DNA of 64,000 nucleotides from JABDMH01 sp965223165 (GCA_965223165.1 CBDCVQ010000020.1:62001-126000), one strand, 5' to 3'. Shown: positions 27,838-36,991, counted from the stretch's first letter. Made by a program: numbers and translations. The notes: a model not told the origin generated them from the sequence alone.

Positions 27838-27979
27838 TTTAGTCCGCAGGACCAGGCATGACCGAACGATCTCGTAGAGTTGAGCATGACAAAACGAGAA
27901 GTGAGGGAACCCCGACGGCGGATGGGTGGCTAGCCAGAGCTACGGCGAGGCTTTGCAACAAAGCATGCGGGCAAAAGAA
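27838..27979. mobile_element. MITE-like element, partial copy lacking both ends
   Basis: Carries the interior of the element ('CATGACCGAACGATCTCGTA', 'GAGAAGTGAGGGAACCCCGAC', 'GGCGAGGCTTTGCAACAAAG', 'CATGCGGGCAAAAGA') but not the terminal inverted repeats. It abuts the complete copy at 27980 directly, suggesting insertion of one copy beside or into an older one. Confidence 0.75.
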
Positions 27980-28210
27980 CTAGCAGAGTTTCGCATTAGA
28001 TATGTTGAATGATTCTAATAGGATTTTGTTCGCAGACGAGGCATGACCGAACGATCTCGAAGAGTCGAGCATGACAATGCGAGAAGTGAGGGAACCGCGA
28101 CAGCGGGTGGGTGGCTAGACATAGCCGTAGCTATGGCGAGGCTTTGCAACGAAGTATGCGGACCAAAGACATTAGAATTAGCTACAAGATTTAATGCGAA
28201 GCTCTACTAG
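27980..28210. mobile_element. MITE-like element with CTAG ends, copy 2 (231 bp)
   Basis: Left end CTAGCAGAGTTTCGCATTA, right end (other strand) CTAGTAGAGCTTCGCATTA; interior is nearly identical to copy 1 at 7536-7760 and in the same orientation. It ends 135 bases upstream of the GH123 gene. Confidence 0.85.
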
Positions 28211-28345
28211 CAGACAAATCAGTGTTAGTATTTCAACAGCCGCTTAGTTTATGCTACGTCGTCAGAGCACCGAGCACCTACCCAGGCTATTTCGAGCGCA
28301 TTCATTGCGCTGGATTGGTACAAATGCAAGATATTAGTACACATC

Positions 28346-30319
28346 ATGTGGTACCACCCCTTTTATCGGTACACCCTCGTTATGCTCTGGATCAGCTGGG
28401 CAGGGGTCACCGTGGGTCAGCAAGCCGCGAGCCCGGAGGGATGGGATATCTTCGCCCTGCCCTCCTCCGTACGGATGGACCCTTCTACGGGCAAGATACT
28501 GGAGGATCGACCCGACCTGTATACCATGGATGCGTTGGGCGATCTCCGCAAAAACAATTGGGTCTACGACGGTCAATCGGTGCAGCTCCGTGCGGCTCGG
28601 GGCGAATACGTGAGTGTGCAGCTGGTGATTCAAAAAACCGGCAAGGAGGATCTCAAGGATGTCGTTGTTGAAATGAGTCCCTTCACCCGTGCCGATGATA
28701 CCCTACCCGTGAGCGCAGAATTATTCTTGGAGTGGGCCGTGGAGGTGACCGCACCGTCCACGGGATATCCGCAGACCAGCCTGGGCCCCGCCTATTATCC
28801 CGATGCGTTGATCCCGCTGAGATTATTGCAGATGGATCGACGGCTATATCCGGGACGACTCCACTATCCCTTTGAATTACCTGATTTTATTAATCGGATA
28901 AAAAATCAGCAATATGCCATTATCTGGATCGACCAATGGATACCCCGGGGCCGATCCCAAGCCCCACCGGGAAAATACCAGGCGACTATTACCGTCTCCG
29001 TCTCCGGCCAGTCTCGATCCATGCCAGTGCAGCTGGACGTATGGGACTTTGCCCTACCCAATGAAAACACCCTGGCAGGCAATCTACAGCACGAGGGTTT
29101 TTTGAAACGTATGGACGAGGAGCTGGAGCTACAGGTGTATCAATTATTTAAACGGCATCGCGTCGTCCCGGCCGACCCCACCTATGATCCGACCGTAACC
29201 GTCTCCGCCGACGGCGAAGTGCAAATTGATTTCGACATCTATGATCAACGGTTAAAAAAATATTTTACCGGGGAGGCCTTTACCACTAAGCATGGCTACC
29301 CCTACGGACCCGGCTACGGCGAACCCCTCGAACAATTTGTCCTTCCTTTTGACGTCTATGGCAAGCACGGCAGTGGCGGATGGCCAGACATCGTCAAGCG
29401 TGAACTTACCCCGACGGACCATTGGATGGACGCCTACCAAGAAGCGGCTCAATGGGAGCAAGTGGCCGCAAAGAAGAAAATCTACCTAGAGGCCATTCAC
29501 CTGGTGCGCAGCCACCTTCTGCAGATGGTTGACCCGCAAAAAACAGACCTCATCGTTTATCTCAACGGACTCGACGAAAGTTATTTTCCGGAGGCCTGGG
29601 ATCGCATGAAATACTGGGGCACCCTATTTAAAGAAGCATTTCCCGAGTCCAAATTTCGGGTAGACGGGTCCTACAGTGACGAAGCGATGACCGTGATCAA
29701 AGATGCCATTGATTATTGGTGCTGTCACACCATTGGCTATGATATCGACACCATTGAAAAATATCGCGCATACGGAGTGGTCGATTGGCTCTATGGCCCC
29801 CAAATGTACGAGGGGCCACAAAATGGCTGGTGCGGCTCCAGCACCTTCCTCGATCTCGAACTGAGCAATGAGCGGTTGATCAGTTGGAGTTGCTTTAAAT
29901 ACAGCACGCACACCTGGTGCAGTTGGGGCATCGGCAGTGGATGGGCGACCGGGTGGTACAACAGCGAGACTTTTAAAGATATTTTTCGGGACCATGGCAC
30001 CGGCCCACCGAGCTACCGCAGCTACAATGGCAATGCGATGACGATCTACGCCCCCGGATATATTCCCGGCGTACACGAACCGTGTCCCAGCATTCGCCTG
30101 AAGAATATGCGTGATGGCGTAGAAGAATACGAGTATATGCAGATGCTGTCCGAGCTGGACGGTCATCGGGGGCGGGTGGAGGAGATTGTCAACCGGGTGG
30201 TGTATCGCCCTTACGGTTCGGCCGCAATCGGTGATCTCGAAGCATGGAACCACCATCCGCGTGCCTGGGACGAAGCCCGATGGCAGCTGGGTCAACTGAT
30301 TGATGCCGCTGTGGACTAG
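28346..30319 (+). CDS. Glycoside hydrolase family 123-like enzyme (DUF4091), secreted
   Basis: 657 residues with a signal peptide (about 1-26, ending VTVGQQ). The C-terminal two thirds match GH123/DUF4091: beta-N-acetylgalactosaminidases that use substrate-assisted catalysis. The Asp-Glu pair expected for the acetamido-stabilising and acid/base residues is visible as 'YLNGLDESYF', Asp410-Glu411. 'PGVHEPCPSIRLKNMRDGVEEYEYM' near residue 585 is the characteristic C-terminal block. Such enzymes release GalNAc from glycosphingolipid- or glycosaminoglycan-type glycans, which suits the nearby sulfatase. The stop codon TAG lies inside the first four bases of an inverted-repeat element, so the gene end appears to be set by the element. 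Confidence 0.85.
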   Translation: MWYHPFYRYTLVMLWISWAGVTVGQQAASPEGWDIFALPSSVRMDPSTGKILEDRPDLYTMDALGDLRKNNWVYDGQSVQLRAARGEYVSVQLVIQKTGKEDLKDVVVEMSPFTRADDTLPVSAELFLEWAVEVTAPSTGYPQTSLGPAYYPDALIPLRLLQMDRRLYPGRLHYPFELPDFINRIKNQQYAIIWIDQWIPRGRSQAPPGKYQATITVSVSGQSRSMPVQLDVWDFALPNENTLAGNLQHEGFLKRMDEELELQVYQLFKRHRVVPADPTYDPTVTVSADGEVQIDFDIYDQRLKKYFTGEAFTTKHGYPYGPGYGEPLEQFVLPFDVYGKHGSGGWPDIVKRELTPTDHWMDAYQEAAQWEQVAAKKKIYLEAIHLVRSHLLQMVDPQKTDLIVYLNGLDESYFPEAWDRMKYWGTLFKEAFPESKFRVDGSYSDEAMTVIKDAIDYWCCHTIGYDIDTIEKYRAYGVVDWLYGPQMYEGPQNGWCGSSTFLDLELSNERLISWSCFKYSTHTWCSWGIGSGWATGWYNSETFKDIFRDHGTGPPSYRSYNGNAMTIYAPGYIPGVHEPCPSIRLKNMRDGVEEYEYMQMLSELDGHRGRVEEIVNRVVYRPYGSAAIGDLEAWNHHPRAWDEARWQLGQLIDAAVD

Positions 30320-30481
30320 TAGAGTTTCGCATTAGATATGTTGAATAATTCTAATAGGATTTTGTTCGCAGACGAGGCGCGAAACACAGACATAGCCGTA
30401 GCTATGGCGAGGCTTTGCAACGAAGTATGCGGACCAAAGACATTAGAATTAACCACAAGATTTAATGCGAAACTCTACTAG
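30316..30481. mobile_element. MITE-like element with CTAG ends, copy 3 (166 bp, internally deleted)
   Basis: Both terminal repeats intact: CTAGTAGAGTTTCGCATTA on the left and the same sequence on the other strand at the right end (perfect 19/19). About 65 bases of the interior present in copies 1 and 2 are missing between 'GACGAGGC' and 'ATAGCC'. The CTAG at 30316-30319 contains the stop codon of the GH123 gene. Confidence 0.9.
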
Positions 30482-30511
30482 CTACCGGCAAATAAAAAAA
30501 GAAAATTCGGA

Positions 30512-31399
30512 ATGATCACAAGATCGATTTTAATGGGACTGCTGCTCTGGCCTTTGGCTATGGCCGGCCAGGAAGGTCCGATCAAGGTAATGACATATAA
30601 TATTCTCACCGGCTTTGACTGGGGGAAGGACACGGCACGTCAAACGAGGTTGGCTACTTGGGTAGCAGACCAAGCGCCGGACGTGGTGGCGTTGCAGGAG
30701 CTGTGCGACTTTACACCGGACAAATTAGCCCAGCTGGCCCAGGCGTGGGGCCATCCCTACTCCGTTTTATTAAAAGAAGATGGTTATCCCGTGGGCCTGA
30801 CATCCAGCCAACCCATAGAAGGAGTCGAGCGGACCCGAGATGGCCTCTGGCACGGCATGCTGCACGGCAAAACCCAGGGCATCCATTTTTACGTCGTGCA
30901 CCTGAGCCCGGCCGACTGGCAGTTTCGGCAGAAGGAGGCAGAAATTATCGTGAAAGAAATCCAGCGGAGACAAAACGAAGGAGACCGCTACATCGTATTG
31001 GGTGATTTTAACGCCCATTCTCCTTTTGACGGAGACTTCGATCTGAAATACCCATACAAGACCGAGCGCACACGCCAAAGCGATGAAAAAAACGAGAAAT
31101 ACCAGAACTTGCGTGATGGGCAAGTAGATTACAGTGTGGTGGCACAATTTCTCGCTTTGCCGCTTTCCGACGTCTGCTATCCATATGTACCCATGGATAA
31201 TAGATCGACCTTCCCGGCACCGATCAATGTACCTAGATGGCTGACCGCGGAAGAGATGGAGAAAACTAAATGTCGAATTGATTTTATTCTGGTCAGTCCA
31301 AGCCTGGAATCACAATGCGTCAAGGCCTCCATACACAATCAAGCCGATACGCATTACCTGTCCGATCATTTTCCGGTCACTGCCACCTTCCAGTGGTAA
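30512..31399 (+). CDS. Secreted endonuclease/exonuclease/phosphatase-fold protein
   Basis: 295 residues. Signal peptide about 1-19 (LAMAGQ). The DNase I-like fold motifs are in order: 'IKVMTYNIL' (Asn), 'VVALQEL' (Glu metal ligand), 'FYVVHLSP' (His), 'YIVLGDFNAHSP' (Asp, Asn) and 'LSDHFPV' (Asp-His). Members cleave phosphodiesters of nucleic acids, sphingomyelin or inositol phosphates; the exported location favours an extracellular phosphodiesterase, exact substrate open. The following gene starts 12 bases after its stop and carries the same fold, so they are probably cotranscribed. Confidence 0.87.
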   Translation: MITRSILMGLLLWPLAMAGQEGPIKVMTYNILTGFDWGKDTARQTRLATWVADQAPDVVALQELCDFTPDKLAQLAQAWGHPYSVLLKEDGYPVGLTSSQPIEGVERTRDGLWHGMLHGKTQGIHFYVVHLSPADWQFRQKEAEIIVKEIQRRQNEGDRYIVLGDFNAHSPFDGDFDLKYPYKTERTRQSDEKNEKYQNLRDGQVDYSVVAQFLALPLSDVCYPYVPMDNRSTFPAPINVPRWLTAEEMEKTKCRIDFILVSPSLESQCVKASIHNQADTHYLSDHFPVTATFQW

Positions 31400-31411
31400 T
31401 CCCAATCGCGC

Positions 31412-33067
31412 ATGATGACCATACATATTTCGCTCCGGTGCTGCTCTCAGGTGGACCGCATTTGTCGAAAAAGCATCGTCCTTTTTTTGGCCTGTTTGAC
31501 CTGGTGCCTTTCCCTATCCGGGCAAGGATCGGCACCGCCGGTGATGCATCTCTCCTTTGATGGGCCGGACCGCCACCTCAACAAGCCTGCGGTACTTCCT
31601 GCCGACGCGATATATACCGTTGATCTGCTCCGGCATCAATTTGCCGACGGTGTCAGCGGCCAAGCCCTCGACCTCAGCCAAGATGCCATCTTGCGCAGGC
31701 CTTGGATCCCCGATAGTGCAGCGATTGGGCAGATCGACTGGGCACAAAGTATGTCGGTCCAGGTATGGGTCAAGACCCAAGTGGACGCCCCTCAGGGGAC
31801 CGTCATCATGGGCAATCAGCGGGACGACCAACCCTCGGATGCCGGGTGGCAGATCTCCACGCAGCCCAACGGAGCATGGGCGGTACTTCTCTCCGACGGA
31901 GAGAAACACTATGCCTATCGGCCCACTCGGCGCCAGGCCATCAACGACGGCGACTGGCACCAGATCACGGTGACCATACAGCGCCCCAAGAATGAAGCCC
32001 GCATGTATTTTGATGGAGATCTAGTGGCGATCTACAACCTTGAAAACCTGGGCAGTCTGGCCAGTCCATTGCGCACCATGATCGGAGGTTCGGATGAGTA
32101 TTTTGAGTGGGGCTCGGAAGGGCAATGGAAAGCCTTCAATGGATATCTGGATGAAGTCAAACTATGGGATCGGGTGCTATCGGCGGATGAGGTGCGTACG
32201 GATTATCGTCAATTTTTTCCAGTCGAAAATACCTCTCTGCAGTCACCTGAGCAGGTAAAGGTCCTGGCCTGGAATATCTGGCACGGCGGCCGACGCTACG
32301 GAGAGTACGTCGGGGTGCAGCGAACCATCGAAGTGATCAAGCGGTCGCAAGCGGATATTATTTGCATGATCGAAACCTACGGCTCTGGGCCGACCATCGC
32401 CGATGCCCTGGGATATTATTTTTATTTGATCAGCTCCAATCTATCCATCTTGAGCAAATATCCCCTGGAGCAAACAATTAAAGCCTTCAAGCCCTTTAAT
32501 TTTGGCGGCGTCATCATTTCCCTCGGCGAAGGGCAGCGCTTGGCGGTGATGGACACTTGGTTGGACTATCGACCCGATTATCTCAAGGCGGTCACGGAGG
32601 GAGAAAGCTCGGTGGAGCAGCTGGTGGTCGAAGAAAACAAAACCCGCGGATCAGAAATCGATCAGATTCTAACCGAAATCCAACCCTGGCTCGACGCATC
32701 TGACCTACAGGGCATCATCATGGGCGGGGACTTCAACAGCGGTTCGCACCTGGACTGGAATGATCGTGCGCGGCCGATCCATCACGATTACGTGGTGCCC
32801 TGGCCGGTCAGTCGATCCATGACGGCAGCCGGATTTCGCGATAGTTTTCGAGAGCTGTACGTGGACCCCTTGACCGATCCCGGATTTACCTGGACACCCA
32901 GGGCAGCCACCTCCTCGGACCGGTATGGTCAGCGGGATCGCATCGATTATATTTACTACCAGGGAGACGCCTTGATGCCCATCCATTCGCGGGTGGTGGA
33001 CTACCATCCCATCATGTTTCCGTCCGATCATGCCGGGGTCGTCACCGTATTTCAAATCGAACCCTAA
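31412..33067 (+). CDS. LamG-like domain fused to endonuclease/exonuclease/phosphatase domain, secreted
   Basis: 551 residues; signal segment about 20-38 (ending LSLSGQ). Residues about 45-250 resemble a LamG/concanavalin A-like jelly-roll: 'MHLSFDGPDRH', 'DGVSGQALDLSQ', 'MSVQVWVKT', 'WHQITVTIQRP', 'GYLDEVKLWDRVLSADEV'. The second domain (about 285-551) has the DNase I-like motifs 'VLAWNIWHGGRR', 'ICMIETYGSGP', 'IIMGGDFNSGSH' and 'FPSDHAGVV'. The LamG part may bind glycans or lectin ligands and target the phosphodiesterase. Tandem paralogue of the upstream gene, with which it shares the C-terminal fold. Confidence 0.85.
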   Translation: MMTIHISLRCCSQVDRICRKSIVLFLACLTWCLSLSGQGSAPPVMHLSFDGPDRHLNKPAVLPADAIYTVDLLRHQFADGVSGQALDLSQDAILRRPWIPDSAAIGQIDWAQSMSVQVWVKTQVDAPQGTVIMGNQRDDQPSDAGWQISTQPNGAWAVLLSDGEKHYAYRPTRRQAINDGDWHQITVTIQRPKNEARMYFDGDLVAIYNLENLGSLASPLRTMIGGSDEYFEWGSEGQWKAFNGYLDEVKLWDRVLSADEVRTDYRQFFPVENTSLQSPEQVKVLAWNIWHGGRRYGEYVGVQRTIEVIKRSQADIICMIETYGSGPTIADALGYYFYLISSNLSILSKYPLEQTIKAFKPFNFGGVIISLGEGQRLAVMDTWLDYRPDYLKAVTEGESSVEQLVVEENKTRGSEIDQILTEIQPWLDASDLQGIIMGGDFNSGSHLDWNDRARPIHHDYVVPWPVSRSMTAAGFRDSFRELYVDPLTDPGFTWTPRAATSSDRYGQRDRIDYIYYQGDALMPIHSRVVDYHPIMFPSDHAGVVTVFQIEP

Positions 33068-33217
33068 ATGTCTGGCTCTTCGAACCACGTAGATCATACA
33101 CCCTATCTGCCAAACATGACGATCGCTATTTTTTTCGATCGAAAATCATCGCCAAATCCACCAAACTTGACAAATATTGGATGTTGACATCTTTTGTCTT
33201 ATAGTAAAAATCCTTCG

Positions 33218-33844
33218 ATGCACTGCCCACTGTTGTTACTACCTGCACTACTGCTGAGCATTTTTGGCGGCTGCGGCCCAGCGGAGCGGATCACCCGGGA
33301 CGATCGCAAAATCCAGGCATCGGCATCACCGATCGAGGGCACCATCCCATCTGCTGTGAGGAAAGACGGTCGCCGCTGGACATCGCATAATCTGGCCAAC
33401 GAGACGGACGGCGCCTTCTACTACGACGACCGCGAGACGCATGGCCGCATCTACGGCAGACTCTACACCTGGGAGGCTGCCCGGCAGGGGTGTGCGCAGC
33501 TGGGTCCCGACTGGCGGCTACCGACGGACCAGGAGTGGCGTGCCCTAGCCAAGGCATACGGTGGTGTGGTCGAGGACGCTGAGGACCGTGGTCGGGCCGC
33601 CTACGAGGCGCTTCGCGTAGGGGGCATCGCAGGCTTTGACGCCCGGCTGGGTGGAGGCCGCGACCCCGACGGCTCCTATGCTCGGCTAAACGCACACGGC
33701 TTTTATTGGACGGCGACCGAGACGGGCCCAGACCAAGCCTGGTTTTACAATTTTGCCTCCGGAGCGGGACTGCTCAATCGCCACCCCGACGGCCACAAAC
33801 AAATGGCGTGCTCCGTAAGGTGTATTTTTACTGCCCCCGATTAA
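33218..33844 (+). CDS. FISUMP-domain lipoprotein
   Basis: 208 residues from the ATG at 33218 (an in-frame TTG lies eight codons earlier). Lipobox with Cys at 'SIFGGC'. The body matches the Fibrobacter succinogenes major paralogous (FISUMP) domain: 'GRLYTWEAARQGCAQLGPDWRLPTDQEWRALAKAYGG', then 'LNAHGFYWTATETGPDQAWFYNF' and 'CSVRCI'. These domains are on surface-exposed lipoproteins in Bacteroidota and Fibrobacteres; the function is unknown. The next gene begins 28 bases later. Confidence 0.88.
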   Translation: MHCPLLLLPALLLSIFGGCGPAERITRDDRKIQASASPIEGTIPSAVRKDGRRWTSHNLANETDGAFYYDDRETHGRIYGRLYTWEAARQGCAQLGPDWRLPTDQEWRALAKAYGGVVEDAEDRGRAAYEALRVGGIAGFDARLGGGRDPDGSYARLNAHGFYWTATETGPDQAWFYNFASGAGLLNRHPDGHKQMACSVRCIFTAPD

Positions 33845-33871
33845 GATTTCCTGTCAAGCTCGGGCAACCTC

Positions 33872-34993
33872 ATGAAGACCAAGATCAAATACGTCGTTTT
33901 CAGTCTCTTGCCGGTCACGATCCTGCTCCTGCTGCTCGAGATGGGGGTGCGTCTCTTGGATCTCGCGCATCCGCAATATGTCACCGCACCGCTGCCCGAC
34001 GAATTTCGCGGCCTGATCGAGCCCCACGAGGAGTTATTTTGGGTATTAAAACCCGGTGCCCGCTCCGTCGAGCCCAATGGCGTCCCCGTGCGGATTAATA
34101 GCCATGGTCTACGTGGCGGCGACCTCCCAGACAAAGCAGCCAACGAGTTTCGCATCTTGTCCCTGGGCGAAAGCACCACCTTTGGGGCCAATGTGGCCGA
34201 AGAAGACACCTATTCCGCCCGGCTCGAAGATTTCATAAACGCAGCGGCCCCGGTCGATCGAGTCGTCCGAGTCATCAATGCCGGTGTCTCGGCGTATTCA
34301 TCGTTTCAAGGCCTGAAGTATCTGGAGTTGTACGGCCTGGATCTGCAGCCGGATCTGGTCCTGATCTACTTTGAGGTCAACGATTATCTTCCCTCGACCC
34401 TGCGTAGCTATGGCTTTGACGAGACGAGCAGCTACCTCAGCGACGCAGCCCTCCACCGCACCCGCACGCACTCGCTCACCCGAGACGTGATCAGACGCTC
34501 CAAATTGCTGACGCTCCTGCACTATCGGTATGCCGCCTACAAGATGCGCCGGATGAGCAGGCAGGACCTGCCCAATCCCTTGTCCCAAATCGCGCTGCAC
34601 CGGCCGGATCTCCTGGCCAACCGCCTGGCGACCGAGCGGGAGGGGCAAGTCACGCGCACCACCTTCAACGAGTCCCATTTGGGCCAGCGGGTCAGCGAGG
34701 TCGAGCGATCGGAAATCTTGGCCTCCTTTCAAGCGCGCTGCACCCAGGAGGGGGTGCCGTTGGTGGTGATCCATCCCAGCTATCGCGACAGCCAGCCCCA
34801 CACATGTGTGCTCACCCACTTTTGTCAGTCGCAGGCGATCCCGCTCTTGGATGCGTTTGGCAGCCTCCATCCCGACTCCCTGGATGCGGGGGCCTTGTTC
34901 TTAGATGAGCTGCACCCCAATCGGGAGGGACATCGCCGACTGGCCAAGGATTTGGCTTCGTTTCTGCGTCCCTACGTCCACGACCCGGAGTAA
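33872..34993 (+). CDS. Membrane-anchored SGNH/GDSL hydrolase
   Basis: 373 residues with an N-terminal membrane segment (about 9-30). Block I 'RILSLGESTTFG' gives the nucleophile Ser101, 'VINAGVSAYSS' the Gly block, 'VLIYFEVNDY' the Asn block and 'FLDELHPNREGHRRLA' the Asp345/His348 pair, so the SGNH tetrad appears intact. Expected to be a periplasmic or surface esterase, for example deacetylating polysaccharide. It is 28 bases after the FISUMP lipoprotein and 25 bases before the convergent sulfatase stop. Confidence 0.88.
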   Translation: MKTKIKYVVFSLLPVTILLLLLEMGVRLLDLAHPQYVTAPLPDEFRGLIEPHEELFWVLKPGARSVEPNGVPVRINSHGLRGGDLPDKAANEFRILSLGESTTFGANVAEEDTYSARLEDFINAAAPVDRVVRVINAGVSAYSSFQGLKYLELYGLDLQPDLVLIYFEVNDYLPSTLRSYGFDETSSYLSDAALHRTRTHSLTRDVIRRSKLLTLLHYRYAAYKMRRMSRQDLPNPLSQIALHRPDLLANRLATEREGQVTRTTFNESHLGQRVSEVERSEILASFQARCTQEGVPLVVIHPSYRDSQPHTCVLTHFCQSQAIPLLDAFGSLHPDSLDAGALFLDELHPNREGHRRLAKDLASFLRPYVHDPE

Positions 34994-35018
34994 TGGCTGA
35001 TGCAGGTGCTTCGGTCGA

Positions 35019-36518
35019 TCAAGGCAGCGAAGCCCGAAAACCCGAGGGGATCCTTCGCTCCATTTCACTCGTCAGTTGCTCGATGACGTCGGCATATGGA
35101 GGCATATCGGCCAGATTTTTGGCTTCCCACGGATCTTGTCCATGGTCATAAAACTCCGTATGTCGCGCTCCCTCTCCGTAAAAGTGGGTGAGCCGGTACT
35201 GCTCGGAGCGCAGGGTATAGCCCCGGCGCCAGAACCCCAGCGCTGGCTTGTCCAGGCTCCGTGAAGGATCATTGATCATCGGGACCAGGCTTTGCCCGGA
35301 CAGTTTTGTGTCGGCCCTGAGGCCACAGAGCTCCGTCAGGGTGGGAAACAGATCCACGGTCTCCACGATCGCATCGCTGGCCTCGCCCGGCCATGCTTGG
35401 GCGGGGGTCTTCACGATCAACGCGCTCCGCAGGGCCCGGTCAAACAGGGTATGCTTGCCCCAGATGGTATGATCGCCCAGGTGCCAGCCATGATCGCCCC
35501 AAACCACCACAATGGTATTTTCGTCCAATCCCGTCTCCTCCAGGGCCGCCAGGACCCGCCCTACCTGTGCGTCGATGTAGCTGACCGCGGCGGCATAGGC
35601 CCGGCGTAGGTAGCGGGCCCGGTCATCGCTGAGACGCACGCCCAGGCCACCCGTCTCGGGCTGATCCTGATAGTTGCCAAACATCTCGCCACTGCGATGA
35701 AGGGCCATGGGAGCTACGCCCTCCGGAACATCCGGGTTGGGCGACAAGGGAATGGTCACGTCATCATACAAATCCCAGTATTTCTTAGGCGCCACAAAAG
35801 GCAGATGGGGTTTGAGGAAGCCTACGGCCATGAAGAAGGGCTCGTCCCGCTCCTTCAGTGCTTGCAGGGTGGAGACCGCCTTTTGCGCGATCAGCCCATC
35901 GGGCAGGTCGTCATCGCTTTCTGCCACAAACTCCGTGGGCGATCCCTTTTTCGCCTTGCCGTTGCGGTTACTCCCGTCGGCATAGCCAAAAAACGCATTC
36001 CAGGCTGTGCCCCACTTGCCTACGGGCCCCCAGCACTCATCCCAGCTGTCCGGCATTTCCAGGCGACCGTCCCCCTCTCCGTCATAGCTGTAGATCAGGC
36101 CATCGACGTAGTGACTGATCTTGCCCAGGCCCACCGTATGATAGCCCCCCGCCCGAAATACCTGGGGCAGCGTCTGCCAGCCCTCCGCTTTGGCCGTGGC
36201 CAGCTCATCACGAAATACCTGATTGCTCGTATGCTTGACATGTTGGGGATAGCGCCCCATCAGCAGGGCAAAACGGGAGGCACCACAGGTAGGCACCTGC
36301 ACGTAGTGCCTATTAAACAATCGACCCTCCGCCGCCAGTCCGTCCAGATGCGGCGTCTGCATATGGCTCTCACCATAGCACCCCAACTCCGGACGCAAAT
36401 CATCGATGGCGATGAACAGCACGTTGGGAGGGGTCGGCGCAGTCGGCTCAGTAAAACCGCACCGGATAAACAGCAGGGCCCCTAGTCCAAACAGCAGGTG
36501 GCGTAGAAGGTATCTCAT
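35019..36518 (-). CDS. Sulfatase, iduronate-2-sulfatase-like, lipoprotein
   Basis: 499 residues. Lipobox ending LLFIRC (Cys20). Sulfatase motifs: 'NVLFIAIDDLRPELGCYG' (Asp39/Asp40 metal ligands), the formylglycine site 'PTCGASRFALLMGRY' with Cys78 in C-x-A-S-R form, the variant used by iduronate-type enzymes, 'GWHLGDHTIWGKHTLFDRALRSALIV' and 'DLFPTLTELCG'. The full-length fold appears intact. Cys78 must be oxidised by a maturation enzyme (FGE or anSME) encoded elsewhere. It would remove sulfate esters from a glycosaminoglycan-like polysaccharide at the cell surface or in the periplasm, complementing GH123. A second sulfatase lies at 41371-43008. Confidence 0.92.
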   Translation of the reverse strand: MRYLLRHLLFGLGALLFIRCGFTEPTAPTPPNVLFIAIDDLRPELGCYGESHMQTPHLDGLAAEGRLFNRHYVQVPTCGASRFALLMGRYPQHVKHTSNQVFRDELATAKAEGWQTLPQVFRAGGYHTVGLGKISHYVDGLIYSYDGEGDGRLEMPDSWDECWGPVGKWGTAWNAFFGYADGSNRNGKAKKGSPTEFVAESDDDLPDGLIAQKAVSTLQALKERDEPFFMAVGFLKPHLPFVAPKKYWDLYDDVTIPLSPNPDVPEGVAPMALHRSGEMFGNYQDQPETGGLGVRLSDDRARYLRRAYAAAVSYIDAQVGRVLAALEETGLDENTIVVVWGDHGWHLGDHTIWGKHTLFDRALRSALIVKTPAQAWPGEASDAIVETVDLFPTLTELCGLRADTKLSGQSLVPMINDPSRSLDKPALGFWRRGYTLRSEQYRLTHFYGEGARHTEFYDHGQDPWEAKNLADMPPYADVIEQLTSEMERRIPSGFRASLP

Positions 36519-36991
36519 GGAAATGTCCGCTTTAGTCCATTGCTAAGGTAAGGTATGAATGGCGACGTAGACGTAAGGATCAGATATCTGAAAGAGATGT
36601 CGAGGCCCCCAGGGCAGCACGAGTCAACAGCTTCTATGATGTGGGAGGTTTAAGGGTGCAACGTGTAAGAGTTTAGGGCGAGGCTGTCCTGGTATCCACG
36701 GGCTAGATCTGCCATCCTCCAGAGCCGCATCTCGGCACTGACACGCCCCCTTGTTGAGGGCTCGGTCAGCACCGAGCCAAGACAAAGGCTGCCTCGACAG
36801 TTGTTGCCCCCTGCAAAGGGGGGTGGGTGGTCGAACAAAATGCTAAGAATCACCTACTGTAGAAACCAGATTACCATAAGACCAAAAAACCAAAACACCA
36901 CAAAACCAAAAAAACCACACCACATTTCTCCCACCAAAATCTTAACTTCTCCAGGCAAGAAGCACATACACCCGTGCAAAAACGCAAACAC
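36519..36991. other. Intergenic region with strong hairpins and an A/C-rich tract
   Basis: Two perfect hairpins: GGCTCGGT-CAGC-ACCGAGCC at about 36759-36778 and CCCCCT-GCAA-AGGGGG at about 36807-36822. From about 36877 to 36935 runs an A/C-rich tract of ACCAAAA-type units. No protein is supported. The divergent flanking genes must have their promoters here. Confidence 0.5.

Noticed and set aside
28222..28671. 149-codon plus-strand frame overlapping the GH123 start
   Set aside because: Different frame of GH123; the GH123 frame has the signal peptide and family motifs.
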